NCBI GenBank assembly: GCA_002070115.1
Contig: MWCO01000018.1
Coordinates: forward strand, 1 to 64,000
DNA: 64,000 bases
Source of the DNA: Deltaproteobacteria bacterium ADurb.Bin207
Lineage (GTDB): Bacteria; Myxococcota_A; Polyangia; Polyangiales; Polyangiaceae
Reading direction: 5' to 3'
Part shown: in pieces, positions 23,197 through 31,934 of the stretch
Numbering within the stretch: the stretch's first letter is position 1
How the letters are laid out: each line of letters starts with the position of its first letter
Position numbers and translations under genes: made by a program
Notes under the pieces: model-generated
What the model saw: only the letters and a program-made list of their open reading frames with translations
What the model was told of the DNA's origin: nothing
Database searches by the model: none

Positions 23197-25038
23197 ATGC
23201 CTACGCTGCGAACTTATCTGCCCAAAGGACAACCTCGACTTCATAGTGTCAACAAACCCATCACGACGATCGGAAGCTCTCCGAGCAACGATATTGTCGT
23301 GCAAGCCGATGGGGTTGCGGAAGCGCACGCACAGATCATCTTTGATGGGCGATTTTTCAACCTCGAAGAGGTCGATCGTGCTGCCGACATTCAAATCAAC
23401 GGAAAAAAGAAGCGTCGTGCCAGGCTAAGCCACAACGACCGAATCCACCTTGGTTCCGCGGAGATCGCGTTTAGCTTGCTGGGAGATCCTTCGTTTGTTC
23501 TCGCCACAGAGCAGGAAACCTCCTCTAATACAACGGACATAGCTGGTCTAGAGCAACTCAATGCGTTTAGCGAGCGTTTGATGCAACGGGGGAGCGTCGA
23601 CGAATTGCTGACGGATCTTCTCGATGCGGTAGTGGAAATCAGTGGGGCCCATCGTGGTGCGGTTTTGTTGGTGGAGCCGGGAGAACCTTCGGATACGGAG
23701 CGTCGGGTTTCGGTTCGTGCCGTACGCAATGTACGTCGCGACATCATTGCGGATGCCTCGGGAGGTATTTCTGATTCGATTGTGCGCAAGGTCATCACCA
23801 CGGGGATGCCGGTGATTGTGAGCGATGCCCTGGCGGACCAGCAGTTTGGGAAAAGCGAGAGCGTCCTTGCTCTCAAGCTATCGAGTGTGATGTGTGTGCC
23901 GATGCTTGCTCAAGGCGAATCTTTGGGAGCGTTGTACGTGGGCAATGATCACGTCAAACAGTTGTTTGATCGAAGTCAACTTGACCTTCTCACGGTATTT
24001 GCGGCGCAAGCGTCGCTCATTTTGCAGAACGCCATGTTGTTGTCGAGCTTGCGGGCAGACAAAGAAAAGCTTCAGGAAGAGCTTTCGGACATGCGCTTCG
24101 GCGAGATCATTGGCGCTTGCGATTCCATGCTCGAGGTGTTTCGCAAACTTCAAAAAGTAGCGTCCACGGACATCAGTGTCCTCATCACGGGAGAAACGGG
24201 AACGGGCAAGGAACTCATCGCTCGGGAGATTCATCGTCGTAGTCCGCGGGTACGAGGTCCTTTCGTGACCATCAACTGCGGAGCCATCCCTGAAAATCTG
24301 ATCGAAAGCGAATTGTTTGGTCATGTCCGCGGGGCTTTCACCGGTGCGGTGGCTAGTCGTCCGGGAAAGTTCCAAGTCGCGGACAAGGGAACGCTATTTC
24401 TCGATGAAATTGGCGAGCTTCCTCTCAATCTGCAAGTCAAGTTATTGCGCGCGTTGCAAGAGCACGTCGTGTATCGGGTTGGTGATAGCCGCCCCGAGAA
24501 AGTCGACATTCGTATCGTAGCTGCCACCAATCGTAACTTGGATGAAGAAATCCGCGAAAATCGGTTCCGTGAGGACTTGTACTATCGCTTGAACGTGGTC
24601 AATCTTTGGCTTCCGCCGCTGCGGGCTCGGGGTGAGGACGTGGTGTTGATAGCGCGTGCTCTTCTTTCGAAGTACGCGGATGAACTCAATAGCTCTGTTC
24701 GTGGTTTTGCTCCCGATGCGCTGACGGCCATCAAACGATATGCGTGGCCGGGCAATGTGCGCCAACTCGAAAACCGAATCAAAAAGGCGTTGGTGCTATG
24801 CGATCACAATTTGCTCACGGCTGATGATTTGGATCTCGTTCGTGAGGAGCAATCCCCAATTCTTCCGCTAGAGCGAGCGAAAGAGGAGTTTCAACATCGT
24901 TACGTACGAGAAGTCCTCGAGCGAAACAATGGCAACAGGACCCAGACCGCCCGTGACCTGGGAGTCGATCCGAGAACCATTTTTCGATACCTGGAGCGTG
25001 AGCAAAATCCGATTCCCAGTGGTGGAGGCAAGGGCTGA
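23197..25038 (+). CDS. FHA-GAF sigma54-dependent transcription activator
   Basis: 613 residues from an ATG with AAGG upstream. Domains in order: FHA (about 18-95, IGSSPSNDIVV and AEAHAQI, binds phosphothreonine), GAF (about 122-282), AAA+ ATPase (about 305-535) and Fis-type helix-turn-helix (about 578-600). In the AAA+ part the Walker A is GETGTGKE (332-339), the sigma54-contact loop GAFTGA is intact (379-384) and Walker B is TLFLDE (399-404); arginine finger FREDLYYRL follows. It should drive sigma54 promoters in response to Ser/Thr phosphorylation and a small ligand. Such FHA activators are common in myxobacteria, where they read Ser/Thr kinases. No -24/-12 promoter was found with confidence near it. 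Confidence 0.93.
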   Translation: MPTLRTYLPKGQPRLHSVNKPITTIGSSPSNDIVVQADGVAEAHAQIIFDGRFFNLEEVDRAADIQINGKKKRRARLSHNDRIHLGSAEIAFSLLGDPSFVLATEQETSSNTTDIAGLEQLNAFSERLMQRGSVDELLTDLLDAVVEISGAHRGAVLLVEPGEPSDTERRVSVRAVRNVRRDIIADASGGISDSIVRKVITTGMPVIVSDALADQQFGKSESVLALKLSSVMCVPMLAQGESLGALYVGNDHVKQLFDRSQLDLLTVFAAQASLILQNAMLLSSLRADKEKLQEELSDMRFGEIIGACDSMLEVFRKLQKVASTDISVLITGETGTGKELIAREIHRRSPRVRGPFVTINCGAIPENLIESELFGHVRGAFTGAVASRPGKFQVADKGTLFLDEIGELPLNLQVKLLRALQEHVVYRVGDSRPEKVDIRIVAATNRNLDEEIRENRFREDLYYRLNVVNLWLPPLRARGEDVVLIARALLSKYADELNSSVRGFAPDALTAIKRYAWPGNVRQLENRIKKALVLCDHNLLTADDLDLVREEQSPILPLERAKEEFQHRYVREVLERNNGNRTQTARDLGVDPRTIFRYLEREQNPIPSGGGKG

Positions 25039-25361
25039 GGTGAACCGGTGTTGGGGGACGACTGGTGTGGGTGGTGCTGCTCGAGATGGGAGTGCCGCCC
25101 CGTCGTGCTTCATTCCCATATTGATAGGAATTGACAGAGGAGCGTCGCAGGGGGAGGGGATTTTTTTAGTATGATATGCGTGATTATTTTCGATCACGTA
25201 TATCATGAAATTTATGAACACAGGCTTATTCGAGGCTGGATGTTGGTTTTGGGTGGAGAGAATCGAAGACGTCGAGGATGGGGTTGCATCGACGGGCGGT
25301 CCCATCCGTCGAACGCTCCAGGTGAAAGGAAAGCGATTGTCAACCGTTGCTTACGAGAGCC
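25039..25361. other. Intergenic region between the sigma54 activator and lolA
   Basis: This 323-base stretch has no convincing gene. It holds a run of seven T (25161-25167) and, just after it, a long AT-rich inverted repeat (listed separately). The 150 bases nearest lolA are G-rich and look like the rest of the plus strand here. A promoter for lolA is expected but no clear -35/-10 pair can be named. Confidence 0.45.
25171..25206. promoter_or_regulatory. 14-bp inverted repeat, candidate operator
   Basis: ATGATATGCGTGAT (25171-25184) and ATCACGTATATCAT (25193-25206) are inverted copies with one mismatch and an 8-base spacer. The centre-to-centre distance of the arms is two helical turns, as expected for a dimeric regulator. 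There is no T-run after either arm, so a terminator is unlikely. It lies about 155 bases upstream of the lolA start. Confidence 0.6.
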
Positions 25362-26054
25362 ATGAGAATCTGGACAAGAGCCCCCATCCTGTTTTCTTTG
25401 ACGATATCGTTGTTGTGTGCGGTTCCTTTGGCGCATGAGGCGCGAGCGGAGGTAGCTGCCCATTCGGCTATGGACGCGAATGCGATAGCCACTCGCGTTC
25501 AAGCTTTTTACGACGGAACTCGAACGTATCAGGCGCGTTTCGAGCAGGTGTATCATATCGAGGCGTACAATCGAAAGAAGCGTTCGGCGGGGCAGGTCAT
25601 CTTTCAACGACCCGGTCGGATGAGTTGGAAGTACGACGAGCCGAATGGCAATCGCGTGGTATCCGATGGGCAGAATCTGACGATTTACGAGAGGGATAAG
25701 TCGCAGGTGGTCGAGCAGCCTCTTGGAACGTCGCAGTATCCGGCGGTGCTTTCGTTCTTGGTGGGAAAAGGCAACCTTCGCGAAATGTTTCATCTGCGAA
25801 AGCTCGATGAGAAGCGGATGAATTTCGAAGGGGGATGGGTTCTGGAAGGAACGCCTAAACAAGCCACGTCCGCGTATTCGAAAGTCATCATGTACATCGA
25901 CGCCGAGACGGCGCAGGTACGTCGGATGCTCGTCATCGATGCCCAGCGCAACAGAAATTTGTTTACCTTTTCGAATCCGACGGTGAATACGGCCGTTCCG
26001 ACGGGTGCCTTCGTGTTCAAGCCGCCGCCTGGAACCCAAGTGGTTCGGCCATAG
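25362..26054 (+). CDS. lolA: LolA-like periplasmic lipoprotein carrier
   Basis: 230 residues from the ATG that starts a signal peptide (MRIWTRAPILFSLTISLLCA, cut near ARA). The mature protein is the half-barrel of LolA: TRVQAFYDGTRTYQARFEQV, VIFQRPGRMSWKYDEPNGNR, VSDGQNLTIYERDKSQVVEQ, and a C-terminal FSNPTVNTAVPTGAFVFKPP. LolA receives lipoproteins from the LolCDE transporter and hands them to the outer membrane, which suits a window full of lipoproteins. The Arg that binds the lipid in E. coli LolA may correspond to the R in RPGRMSWKY. No other lol genes are adjacent. Confidence 0.85.
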   Translation: MRIWTRAPILFSLTISLLCAVPLAHEARAEVAAHSAMDANAIATRVQAFYDGTRTYQARFEQVYHIEAYNRKKRSAGQVIFQRPGRMSWKYDEPNGNRVVSDGQNLTIYERDKSQVVEQPLGTSQYPAVLSFLVGKGNLREMFHLRKLDEKRMNFEGGWVLEGTPKQATSAYSKVIMYIDAETAQVRRMLVIDAQRNRNLFTFSNPTVNTAVPTGAFVFKPPPGTQVVRP

Positions 26055-26438
26055 GTTTGTCCAGCATAGTCGCGAACCGTTCCTTCAGTAGACGTTGTCA
26101 CGAAGGAGAGCATGAGCGCCCGCTCGGAGTTTCACGACCATGGGTGGGGTTGCGCACGATGGTGGTTGTCGAAGGCTTGGTTCCGTCGAGCCGATGGCTC
26201 GTTGCTTCGATGCAAGACAGCCCGGCGCCTTGTGCTGGGAAATGGAGAAGCGGATAGGAGGACAGTAGAAGGTGGGGCGGAGGGGATTGAGGGGCCCGGG
26301 GATATTGCGGGAGGCTGGTTCGCTGGTAGGTGTGTTGGCTGGGATAACCTTGGATCTTACTATCGGCGGTGGTGTTGGGGCGGACCAACGAGTAGCGTGG
26401 TAGGTGCCGATGATCGTTGGATTTGGATGATCTGATTG
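26055..26438. other. G-rich stretch without a supported gene
   Basis: 384 bases between lolA and the first FadL-like gene. Open frames exist on both strands but have odd composition (many Trp, Arg and Cys) and no ribosome sites. Strongly G-rich on the plus strand, like the following operon. The promoter of that operon is presumably here, but no motif is clear. Confidence 0.4.
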
Positions 26439-27776
26439 ATGTTCCGTGGGTTCATTGGAGTAGTGCTGACCGTATTGGTGCTGGGCGTTTCGTTCGCGGC
26501 GAGCGCCAGTGGATTTGATTTATTCGGCGTTCAAGCGCAGGGCATCGCGGAGGTATCGGCACGAACGGCAGCGGCGAGGGATGGTTCCGCGAGTTATTAC
26601 AATCCAGGGGGGCTTGCGTTGGGGCAAGGCTACGAGGTTGATTTGTCCGCGCTGGGGGTGATGAGTCAACTCGAGGTTCAGGATCGAAGTTATGCCATCG
26701 ACGAACCCTGGGGAGCGACGGTTACGGTGGCCGCTGCCGTTCCGTTACAAGGCCCTTTGGCAAATCGAATTCGGCTTGGTCTTGCGCTTCAAGGATTTGG
26801 CAACACCCTGATGAAGTTGAAGCTTCGGGAGGCATCGAGGCCGTTTTTCCCTTACTACGACAATCGAACGCAAAGGCTCGTGGTGATTCCCGCGCTTTCG
26901 GTTCGTCTGGCGGAAGGCGTTGGGCTGGGGCTGGGGATCAACACGCTAGCGGGAATGCAGGGACCGATCGACGTACGGGAAGGTCAAAGCCGGATGATGG
27001 AAGCACGTGTCGTGCAGGAGGCGGGCACGGTGGCGCGATGGATTGTTGGCGTTCAGGTCGAGGCGATGGAAGCTTTGCATCTTGGCATGACGTTTCGCCA
27101 GAGTTTTGGTGTTCCGCTTTCGATAACGACGACCGCGGATGTGGCGGGGATTCCTCTTGTCGTCGATATATCTTCTGCCGAAGCGCTGTTCGATCCGATG
27201 ATGGTCGTGCTAGGGGCGAAGGTTGAGCCTTCTGCCGACGCATCGATGGAGTTGGACATTGCGTATCATGGGTGGTCTCGGTGGAAGGGGCCTTGGTTGG
27301 GGTTGGATACGACTGTATCTGCGCTGTCGATCTCGGGCAAACTGCCGGAAGGCCTTTTCCGGGATACGATGAGTGTAAGGGGCGCGGTGGCGTGGACGGT
27401 AGAAAGGGCTTCCGAGCGAATCACTTCGCTGCATGGTGGGCTTGGGTATGAGACATCGATGCTTGATCGCGGTGAGCAGCAAGGTCGGACCAATCTCGTG
27501 GACGGTGCGAAGGTGATGGTTGGGGCTGGAGTGACGGTGTTGTTTCCGCGTGTGCTGGGGCAGGGATTTCGTGCGGAAATAGGGATGCAGATGCATCAGG
27601 TCGGGTTGTATCGGCAGGAAAAAATCGCTTGCACGAGGCTGCCTTGTCCGGCGGGGACCGTGTTCGGAAGCGATGCCACGGCACCGGATACGGACATAAC
27701 GAATCCCGGATATCCGGTTCTCACGGGTGGAGGAAGGGTGTTTGTGGGAACGGTGGGGATGGGAGTCGACCTATGA
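26439..27776 (+). CDS. FadL/OmpP1-like outer-membrane beta-barrel protein (first of two)
   Basis: 445 residues from ATG (a TTG lies just before). Signal peptide to about residue 22 (ASA), then the FadL family opening: DLFGVQAQGIAEVSARTAAA, DGSASYYNPGGLALGQGYEV. The remainder alternates polar and hydrophobic residues as in a 14-strand barrel, with repeated VGVQVEAMEALHLGMTFRQS-type strands. FadL barrels move long-chain fatty acids or other hydrophobic molecules across the outer membrane. A short extracellular Cys pair (ACTRLPC) is unusual. The stop codon overlaps the start of the next FadL-like gene by four bases, so the two are translated together. Confidence 0.85.
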   Translation: MFRGFIGVVLTVLVLGVSFAASASGFDLFGVQAQGIAEVSARTAAARDGSASYYNPGGLALGQGYEVDLSALGVMSQLEVQDRSYAIDEPWGATVTVAAAVPLQGPLANRIRLGLALQGFGNTLMKLKLREASRPFFPYYDNRTQRLVVIPALSVRLAEGVGLGLGINTLAGMQGPIDVREGQSRMMEARVVQEAGTVARWIVGVQVEAMEALHLGMTFRQSFGVPLSITTTADVAGIPLVVDISSAEALFDPMMVVLGAKVEPSADASMELDIAYHGWSRWKGPWLGLDTTVSALSISGKLPEGLFRDTMSVRGAVAWTVERASERITSLHGGLGYETSMLDRGEQQGRTNLVDGAKVMVGAGVTVLFPRVLGQGFRAEIGMQMHQVGLYRQEKIACTRLPCPAGTVFGSDATAPDTDITNPGYPVLTGGGRVFVGTVGMGVDL

Positions 27777-29050
27777 GACTGGGTGGGCTCATAGTCGTTG
27801 GTTTGTCGATGATGACGATGGCTCGTCCCGCGGCGGCGACGGCTGGGTATTTGTTCGGATGGGGGCCGAGGGATATCTCATTGGCGCAATCCGATGTTGC
27901 GGATGCGGCGTCGGTGGCGGCGGCTTGGGTCAATCCTTCGTTGGCGTGGGAGCCGGGGGCACGTATGGCGGTGGGCTATGTTTACGGATGGACGGCGTTG
28001 GAGTGGAATGGGGAACGCGTGAAGTTGCGTGATATCGCGGGAACGCAGGTTGGGTTTCAACTTGGGGGCGAGCTGGGTTCGGACATTGCTTTGGGTGGTG
28101 CGGTAGTGATGCACATACCCGATCGATCGTTGGCGCGGGTATCCTTTTTGCCCGGAACGGAGCCCGTCTTTTTCCGATTCGATCCTGCTTCACAGCGCAC
28201 GACTATGGATGCGGTATTGGCATTGCGTTTGGGTTGGTTGTCGATCGGTGTGGGAGGGGAAGTGTTTGTATCAGCGCAAGGCGATGTGGATTTCGTGTTG
28301 GGACAAGATGCCAACGGCACGTATGCGGATGGTGAGGCGCAGGTAACGTTGGCGTACGATGTGACGTGGCTGGCGGGACTGACGATGGACTTGGGGGCGG
28401 CGAAGCTCGGTTTGCGCTATCGAGGCGCGCAAGCGTTGGATGTGGATTTGTCGACGCTTGCCACGGTGGATGTGCAGGGCAATCCTCTCAACGGTACGAC
28501 GAAAGTGCGGATAGTTGGGCGAAGTGGTTATGTACCTGCGACGGTGGATTTGGGAGCGAGTTGGACGGTGGGGGCGGTGGGGCATGTGATGACATCGTTG
28601 CAGTACGCGCGGTGGAGTGATGCTCCCAGTCCAGTGGCGGCCTTGTCGATGGATGTTGATTTGGGGTTATCTCCGGGGTTGCGGCAAGGCTCGTTCGTGA
28701 TGCCTGGCTTTCGGGATACGGTATCTCCACGGGTAGGGATGGAGATGGAACCTTGGGGAGAAGAGGCGGTAGCTTTGCGTGCGGGTTATCAGTACTCGCC
28801 CTCTCCGGTTCGCGTTTCTCGCGGCTTTGCATCTCCGATGGACGCGTCGACGCATGGGTTTGCGTTAGGGGCAGGGGTGGATTGCGGAAGGGTGTGGGGG
28901 GTCGATATTCGTTCGGATGCGGCATGGCAATGGTTGATGCTCGAGCGACGGACTCTCGACAAACCTGGAGATGCGCTTCCGTTTTCGCATTCCGAGGTGA
29001 GCGGGTCGGTGAAGCTGATGAGTGTATCGGTACAAGGGGGGTGGCTATGA
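27773..29050 (+). CDS. FadL/OmpP1-like outer-membrane beta-barrel protein (second of two)
   Basis: 425 residues; the ATG overlaps the preceding stop codon (ATGA). A signal peptide (MRLGGLIVVGLSMMTMARPA, cut near AAA) precedes GYLFGWGPRDISLAQSDVAD and AAAWVNPSLAWEPGARMAVG, the divergent FadL-type N-terminal plug, and then barrel strands. It is clearly different in sequence from its neighbour, so the pair is an old duplication or a hetero-oligomer rather than a recent copy. The N-terminal PG-L motif is replaced by VNPSLA. Its own stop overlaps the next lipoprotein start by four bases. Function: outer-membrane channel, substrate unknown. Confidence 0.8.
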   Translation: MRLGGLIVVGLSMMTMARPAAATAGYLFGWGPRDISLAQSDVADAASVAAAWVNPSLAWEPGARMAVGYVYGWTALEWNGERVKLRDIAGTQVGFQLGGELGSDIALGGAVVMHIPDRSLARVSFLPGTEPVFFRFDPASQRTTMDAVLALRLGWLSIGVGGEVFVSAQGDVDFVLGQDANGTYADGEAQVTLAYDVTWLAGLTMDLGAAKLGLRYRGAQALDVDLSTLATVDVQGNPLNGTTKVRIVGRSGYVPATVDLGASWTVGAVGHVMTSLQYARWSDAPSPVAALSMDVDLGLSPGLRQGSFVMPGFRDTVSPRVGMEMEPWGEEAVALRAGYQYSPSPVRVSRGFASPMDASTHGFALGAGVDCGRVWGVDIRSDAAWQWLMLERRTLDKPGDALPFSHSEVSGSVKLMSVSVQGGWL

Positions 29051-30474
29051 AGCGTTGGGTAGGTATGCTCTTCGTAGGCTTATCGCTTGCTTGTGGACTA
29101 CTCGTACCTGAGGATCTGACCGAAAGCGCGCGTCGTGATGAATACAGCGGGTTTGTGGAGGGTGGGGCCATTCAGGTGTGTTTCGATGGGGTGCCGCTGA
29201 TATCACCCGCGTTGGCGAAAGAGGGACCGTTATCGATTTGCATGGACAGGCAAGGGGATGAGCGTCGTTGTGGACCTGGTGCGGGGTGCGGCAGCGGGGA
29301 GCGCTGTATTTGTGGTTTGTGTTCGACGAGGCCTTGTCGGAGCGCGACGGAGTGTGAAGGGGGCGAGGTGTGCCAAAGCAATCGTTGTACGAAGTCGTGT
29401 GGAGACAATCGCAAGTGTGGTGAAGGGGAGAGATGTGAAGCGGGAGCTTGTGTTCGCCCGTGCATGTCGCATGGTCAATGTGCTCATGGGGAACGGTGCA
29501 GCACGTTCGATGGTACGTGTGTGGTGAAGTTATGTGGTGAGCAAGTGGGCTGTGGGGGGAGTGAGGTTTGCGTGGCGCGGCAAGTGGTGGCTGACGTGCG
29601 GGAGCCGACTGTGGTGTCTTTCGACGAAGGGAAGGTAGCGTATGTCGAAGTGCGTGGAGGACCAGCGTATCCGAATGCTTGCGCGGTCTATCGTGTACGT
29701 GTGCAAGAGATGAACCGTTGGGTCATCGAGCCATCGACGCCGGTATTGGTGCCGCGGGAAGGTGATGGGGGATGCCTTGGGGGACCTTCGGTGCTGCGAG
29801 GGGGAGGCGGCGTCGTGATGGTGGCGTCGCGGGGAGATGGCAGTGGCATTGTGAAGGCGACATCGCGGGATGGGGTAAATTTCGATAGTGACGCAGGGGT
29901 GATGTTGGAGCCGGCGTTGCAGTGGGAGCGGGGGTGGGTGGGGGCACCGGCCTTGGTGGCGTGGCGGGGCAAGTGGTTGATGTTGTACGAGGCAGGACGA
30001 GGAGCAGGAATTGGGATTGCCAACGTTAGTGAGTCCGGAGTGGTACGCCATTCGAACGAACCTTGGTTGGTGCCTTCGCATTTCGAGGATCCGTCGGTAT
30101 GGCGGGATGTGCAACGTATTGGTTCGCCGTATGGGATCGAGCGAGAGGGCAAGCTTTGGGTATACTTGACGGTGCGGGGAGTCGAGGGATTGGATGCGGT
30201 GTCACGGCAGGGGCAGCGATACGCTGCAGATAGCAATGATTCCATTGGGTTGGCGGTGAGTCGAGACGGAAAGCATACCGAGGTATTTCTCGCAGGGCCG
30301 GTGTTTGCTCGGCGCACGAACTTGCGAGCCTACTTAGGGGAAGCAGAGCCGTCGGTAGTGTTTTCGAAAAGCGGGTCATGGTTGGTGTTTGCGTCATCGG
30401 ATGCGAGCGGGGAGGCAAGGGTAGGATTGGGGTATGCGTCGACGTTTCCTCGAAATGGAGAGAAAGGGAAATGA
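29047..30474 (+). CDS. Lipoprotein with Cys-rich repeats and beta-propeller (GH43-like) domain
   Basis: 475 residues. The leader ends in SLACG, a lipobox with Cys at about 16. Residues 65-180 hold five or six Cys-rich units of the type C-x-S-A-T-E-C-E-G-G-E-V-C (dickkopf/EGF-like repeats seen in myxobacterial lipoproteins). From about 185 to the end there are repeated blades: VSFDEGKVAYVEVRGGPAYP, VVMVASRGDGSGIVKATSRD, ALVAWRGKWLMLYEAGRGAG, IGLAVSRDGKHTEVFLAGP. The layout matches five-bladed glycosidase-like (GH32/43/sialidase) propellers, but the catalytic acids cannot be named. Coupled by ATGA overlap to the two FadL-like genes, so probably the surface lipoprotein partner of those channels. 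Confidence 0.75.
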   Translation: MKRWVGMLFVGLSLACGLLVPEDLTESARRDEYSGFVEGGAIQVCFDGVPLISPALAKEGPLSICMDRQGDERRCGPGAGCGSGERCICGLCSTRPCRSATECEGGEVCQSNRCTKSCGDNRKCGEGERCEAGACVRPCMSHGQCAHGERCSTFDGTCVVKLCGEQVGCGGSEVCVARQVVADVREPTVVSFDEGKVAYVEVRGGPAYPNACAVYRVRVQEMNRWVIEPSTPVLVPREGDGGCLGGPSVLRGGGGVVMVASRGDGSGIVKATSRDGVNFDSDAGVMLEPALQWERGWVGAPALVAWRGKWLMLYEAGRGAGIGIANVSESGVVRHSNEPWLVPSHFEDPSVWRDVQRIGSPYGIEREGKLWVYLTVRGVEGLDAVSRQGQRYAADSNDSIGLAVSRDGKHTEVFLAGPVFARRTNLRAYLGEAEPSVVFSKSGSWLVFASSDASGEARVGLGYASTFPRNGEKGK

Positions 30475-30597
30475 ATCGTCGGTCTTCGAACCGTGGATGA
30501 GTTCCGAAGGCGGGCGTGGAGACTGAAAAGATGTGCTACAGCTAACGCGTGCGGTTGTGAAACCATTCGAAGTGAATAACGTATTGAACGAACAATC

Positions 30598-31050
30598 ATG
30601 TGGCGTGGATATTGGTATGTAGGATTGATGTTTGGCTTGGGGATGGGTGGGGGGAGTGCGTGTTCTTCACCGGATCCGGATAGTGTATCGTGTGGGCCGG
30701 CGCGTCCGACGTTTCGGTTGTTGGTGGATACGGAGCAGGGAATGGTCCCGGAGGACATTCGGCTTCGGGTACGATTTGGAAGTGGGGAGGAGCAGTTCGA
30801 GCTGGGGGGGACAGAGGATCACAAGGCGATTTTTTGTGAGGTGGACAGGGGATCGCCAACGGCGGCTGGGCCAATCGTACAGTTGATTTGCGATATGTGG
30901 ACCGATGGTGCCGCGACGATTTGGATATCGGCAAGTGGATTTGTGGATGTCCATCGGGATCTCGAAGCTGTTCGCGATCCGCATTGTGGGCTACGTATGT
31001 CGGAGGTGCGGGTTACGTTGGTTCACGACTCTGAGCAAGACGGAAGATAG
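30598..31050 (+). CDS. Small lipoprotein downstream of the FadL pair
   Basis: 150 residues. The leader (MWRGYWYVGLMFGLGMGGGS) ends in a lipobox GSAC (Cys at about 22), followed by an Ig-like beta-rich part of about 110 residues (FRLLVDTEQGMVPEDIRLRV, ATIWISASGFVDVHRDLEAV) with four Cys residues that may form disulfides. It begins 123 bases after the operon, with no clear ribosome site. Its stop lies only 14 bases from the end of the convergent HAD gene. Unknown family; surface or periplasmic location is inferred from the lipobox. Confidence 0.65.
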   Translation: MWRGYWYVGLMFGLGMGGGSACSSPDPDSVSCGPARPTFRLLVDTEQGMVPEDIRLRVRFGSGEEQFELGGTEDHKAIFCEVDRGSPTAAGPIVQLICDMWTDGAATIWISASGFVDVHRDLEAVRDPHCGLRMSEVRVTLVHDSEQDGR

Positions 31051-31064
31051 CTATCCGTATTCGG

Positions 31065-31643
31065 TTAGTGTGGATCTTGGCGGGACGATGGTGAATCGAG
31101 CAGTTGAGCGGTGAGGGCGACGATTTCGTTCCAGTCTCGAGCGGGCAGACCTGGAGCGTCATGGTTCCAAGGTCGAACGACGCGGATGGCGGGGCGCTGT
31201 GTGGCTGTCCATGCTTGCAACTGCGCTGGGGAGTCATCGATGAGTAGGTGACCGCAAAACAGGGTCTTGTCGGTGATGTGGGCGATATCGTGGTGGGGAG
31301 CGCCGGTATGATGCTCGAGCCATTGCGAGCGTTCGTGAGACCAGGTTGGGTTGGGAGCAAACGGGGTGGTGACGAACACGACGCGTCCGAGTTGGCGCAA
31401 GCGATGGACTCCTTCGATGGCGTAGGGGTAAGGGGGCAGCGAGCGGACGAAGTCTGGTTGTGTGAGGACATCATGGGCGACGGTCCATAGTTCACCCAGG
31501 GTACTTTTCAGGTCGAAGCGTTGGACGTCTTCGGGAAAGAACCGTTTGCCGGTTCTTTGGTGAACGGCGTCGAGAACGGCTTGAACGAGGTCAGCGAGGA
31601 CGCCGTCGACATCGAGGCCGATAACGGGTTGTGGATGAATCAT
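31065..31643 (-). CDS. HAD-superfamily 5'(3')-deoxyribonucleotidase-like phosphatase
   Basis: 192 residues from the second in-frame ATG. HAD motif I is GLDVDGVLADL (nucleophile Asp), motif II lies at FVTTPF (Thr), and motif III/IV are at ITDKTLFCGHLLIDDSP (Lys, then the acidic pair). The length and the DVDGVLADL form match the 5'-nucleotidase (NT5C, cytosolic and mitochondrial 5'(3')-deoxyribonucleotidase) branch. It would dephosphorylate nucleotides or a similar small phosphate ester. It has no partner in its direction and faces both the lipoprotein gene and the redox operon. Confidence 0.8.
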   Translation of the reverse strand: MIHPQPVIGLDVDGVLADLVQAVLDAVHQRTGKRFFPEDVQRFDLKSTLGELWTVAHDVLTQPDFVRSLPPYPYAIEGVHRLRQLGRVVFVTTPFAPNPTWSHERSQWLEHHTGAPHHDIAHITDKTLFCGHLLIDDSPAQLQAWTATQRPAIRVVRPWNHDAPGLPARDWNEIVALTAQLLDSPSSRQDPH

Positions 31644-31676
31644 GCTGAGGGACACGGTGAGCGAGGAAGCAGCATC

Positions 31677-31708
31677 TAGTCGATGGGAATATTGTTAGTC
31701 GAGGCTAA
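31677..31708. promoter_or_regulatory. Direct and inverted repeats upstream of the redox operon
   Basis: TAGTCGA occurs at 31677 and again at 31696, 19 bases apart, and the second copy is part of an imperfect palindrome (TTAGTCGAGGCTAA, 31695-31708). It lies in the 290-base gap between the divergent HAD and HdrC-like genes, so a regulator could act on either. The rest of this gap shows no gene. Confidence 0.4.
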
Positions 31709-31934
31709 TCATCGATAGGCAGACCAAAGGAAAAGGAAGGCAAAAGCAATGATCAGTGGCTTGCCGACGTCTTGTGATTGAAGTAACGAAAAAGAGTCCT
31801 TGGCGCATGTGGATCGTCAGCTTGAATCTCAATGAGGATTGGGCGACAGGATGACGGATTCGTGGCGCGAAGAGGAGAGACTCATGAGGCATGGGTTCGC
31901 TCCGGGACGGATTTGTAGTCATTGGGAGGATCAG

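Noticed and set aside
25161-25206. Rho-independent terminator after the sigma54 activator
   Set aside because: The T-run precedes the inverted repeat instead of following it, and no T-tract follows the right arm.
26112-26435. A gene of about 107 residues between lolA and the FadL operon
   Set aside because: Trp/Arg/Gly-biased composition with no ribosome site and no domain; it is probably chance in G-rich DNA.
27629-27772. Extended N-terminus of the second FadL-like protein
   Set aside because: The ATGA overlap and signal peptide place the start at 27773; the earlier part lies inside the first barrel gene.
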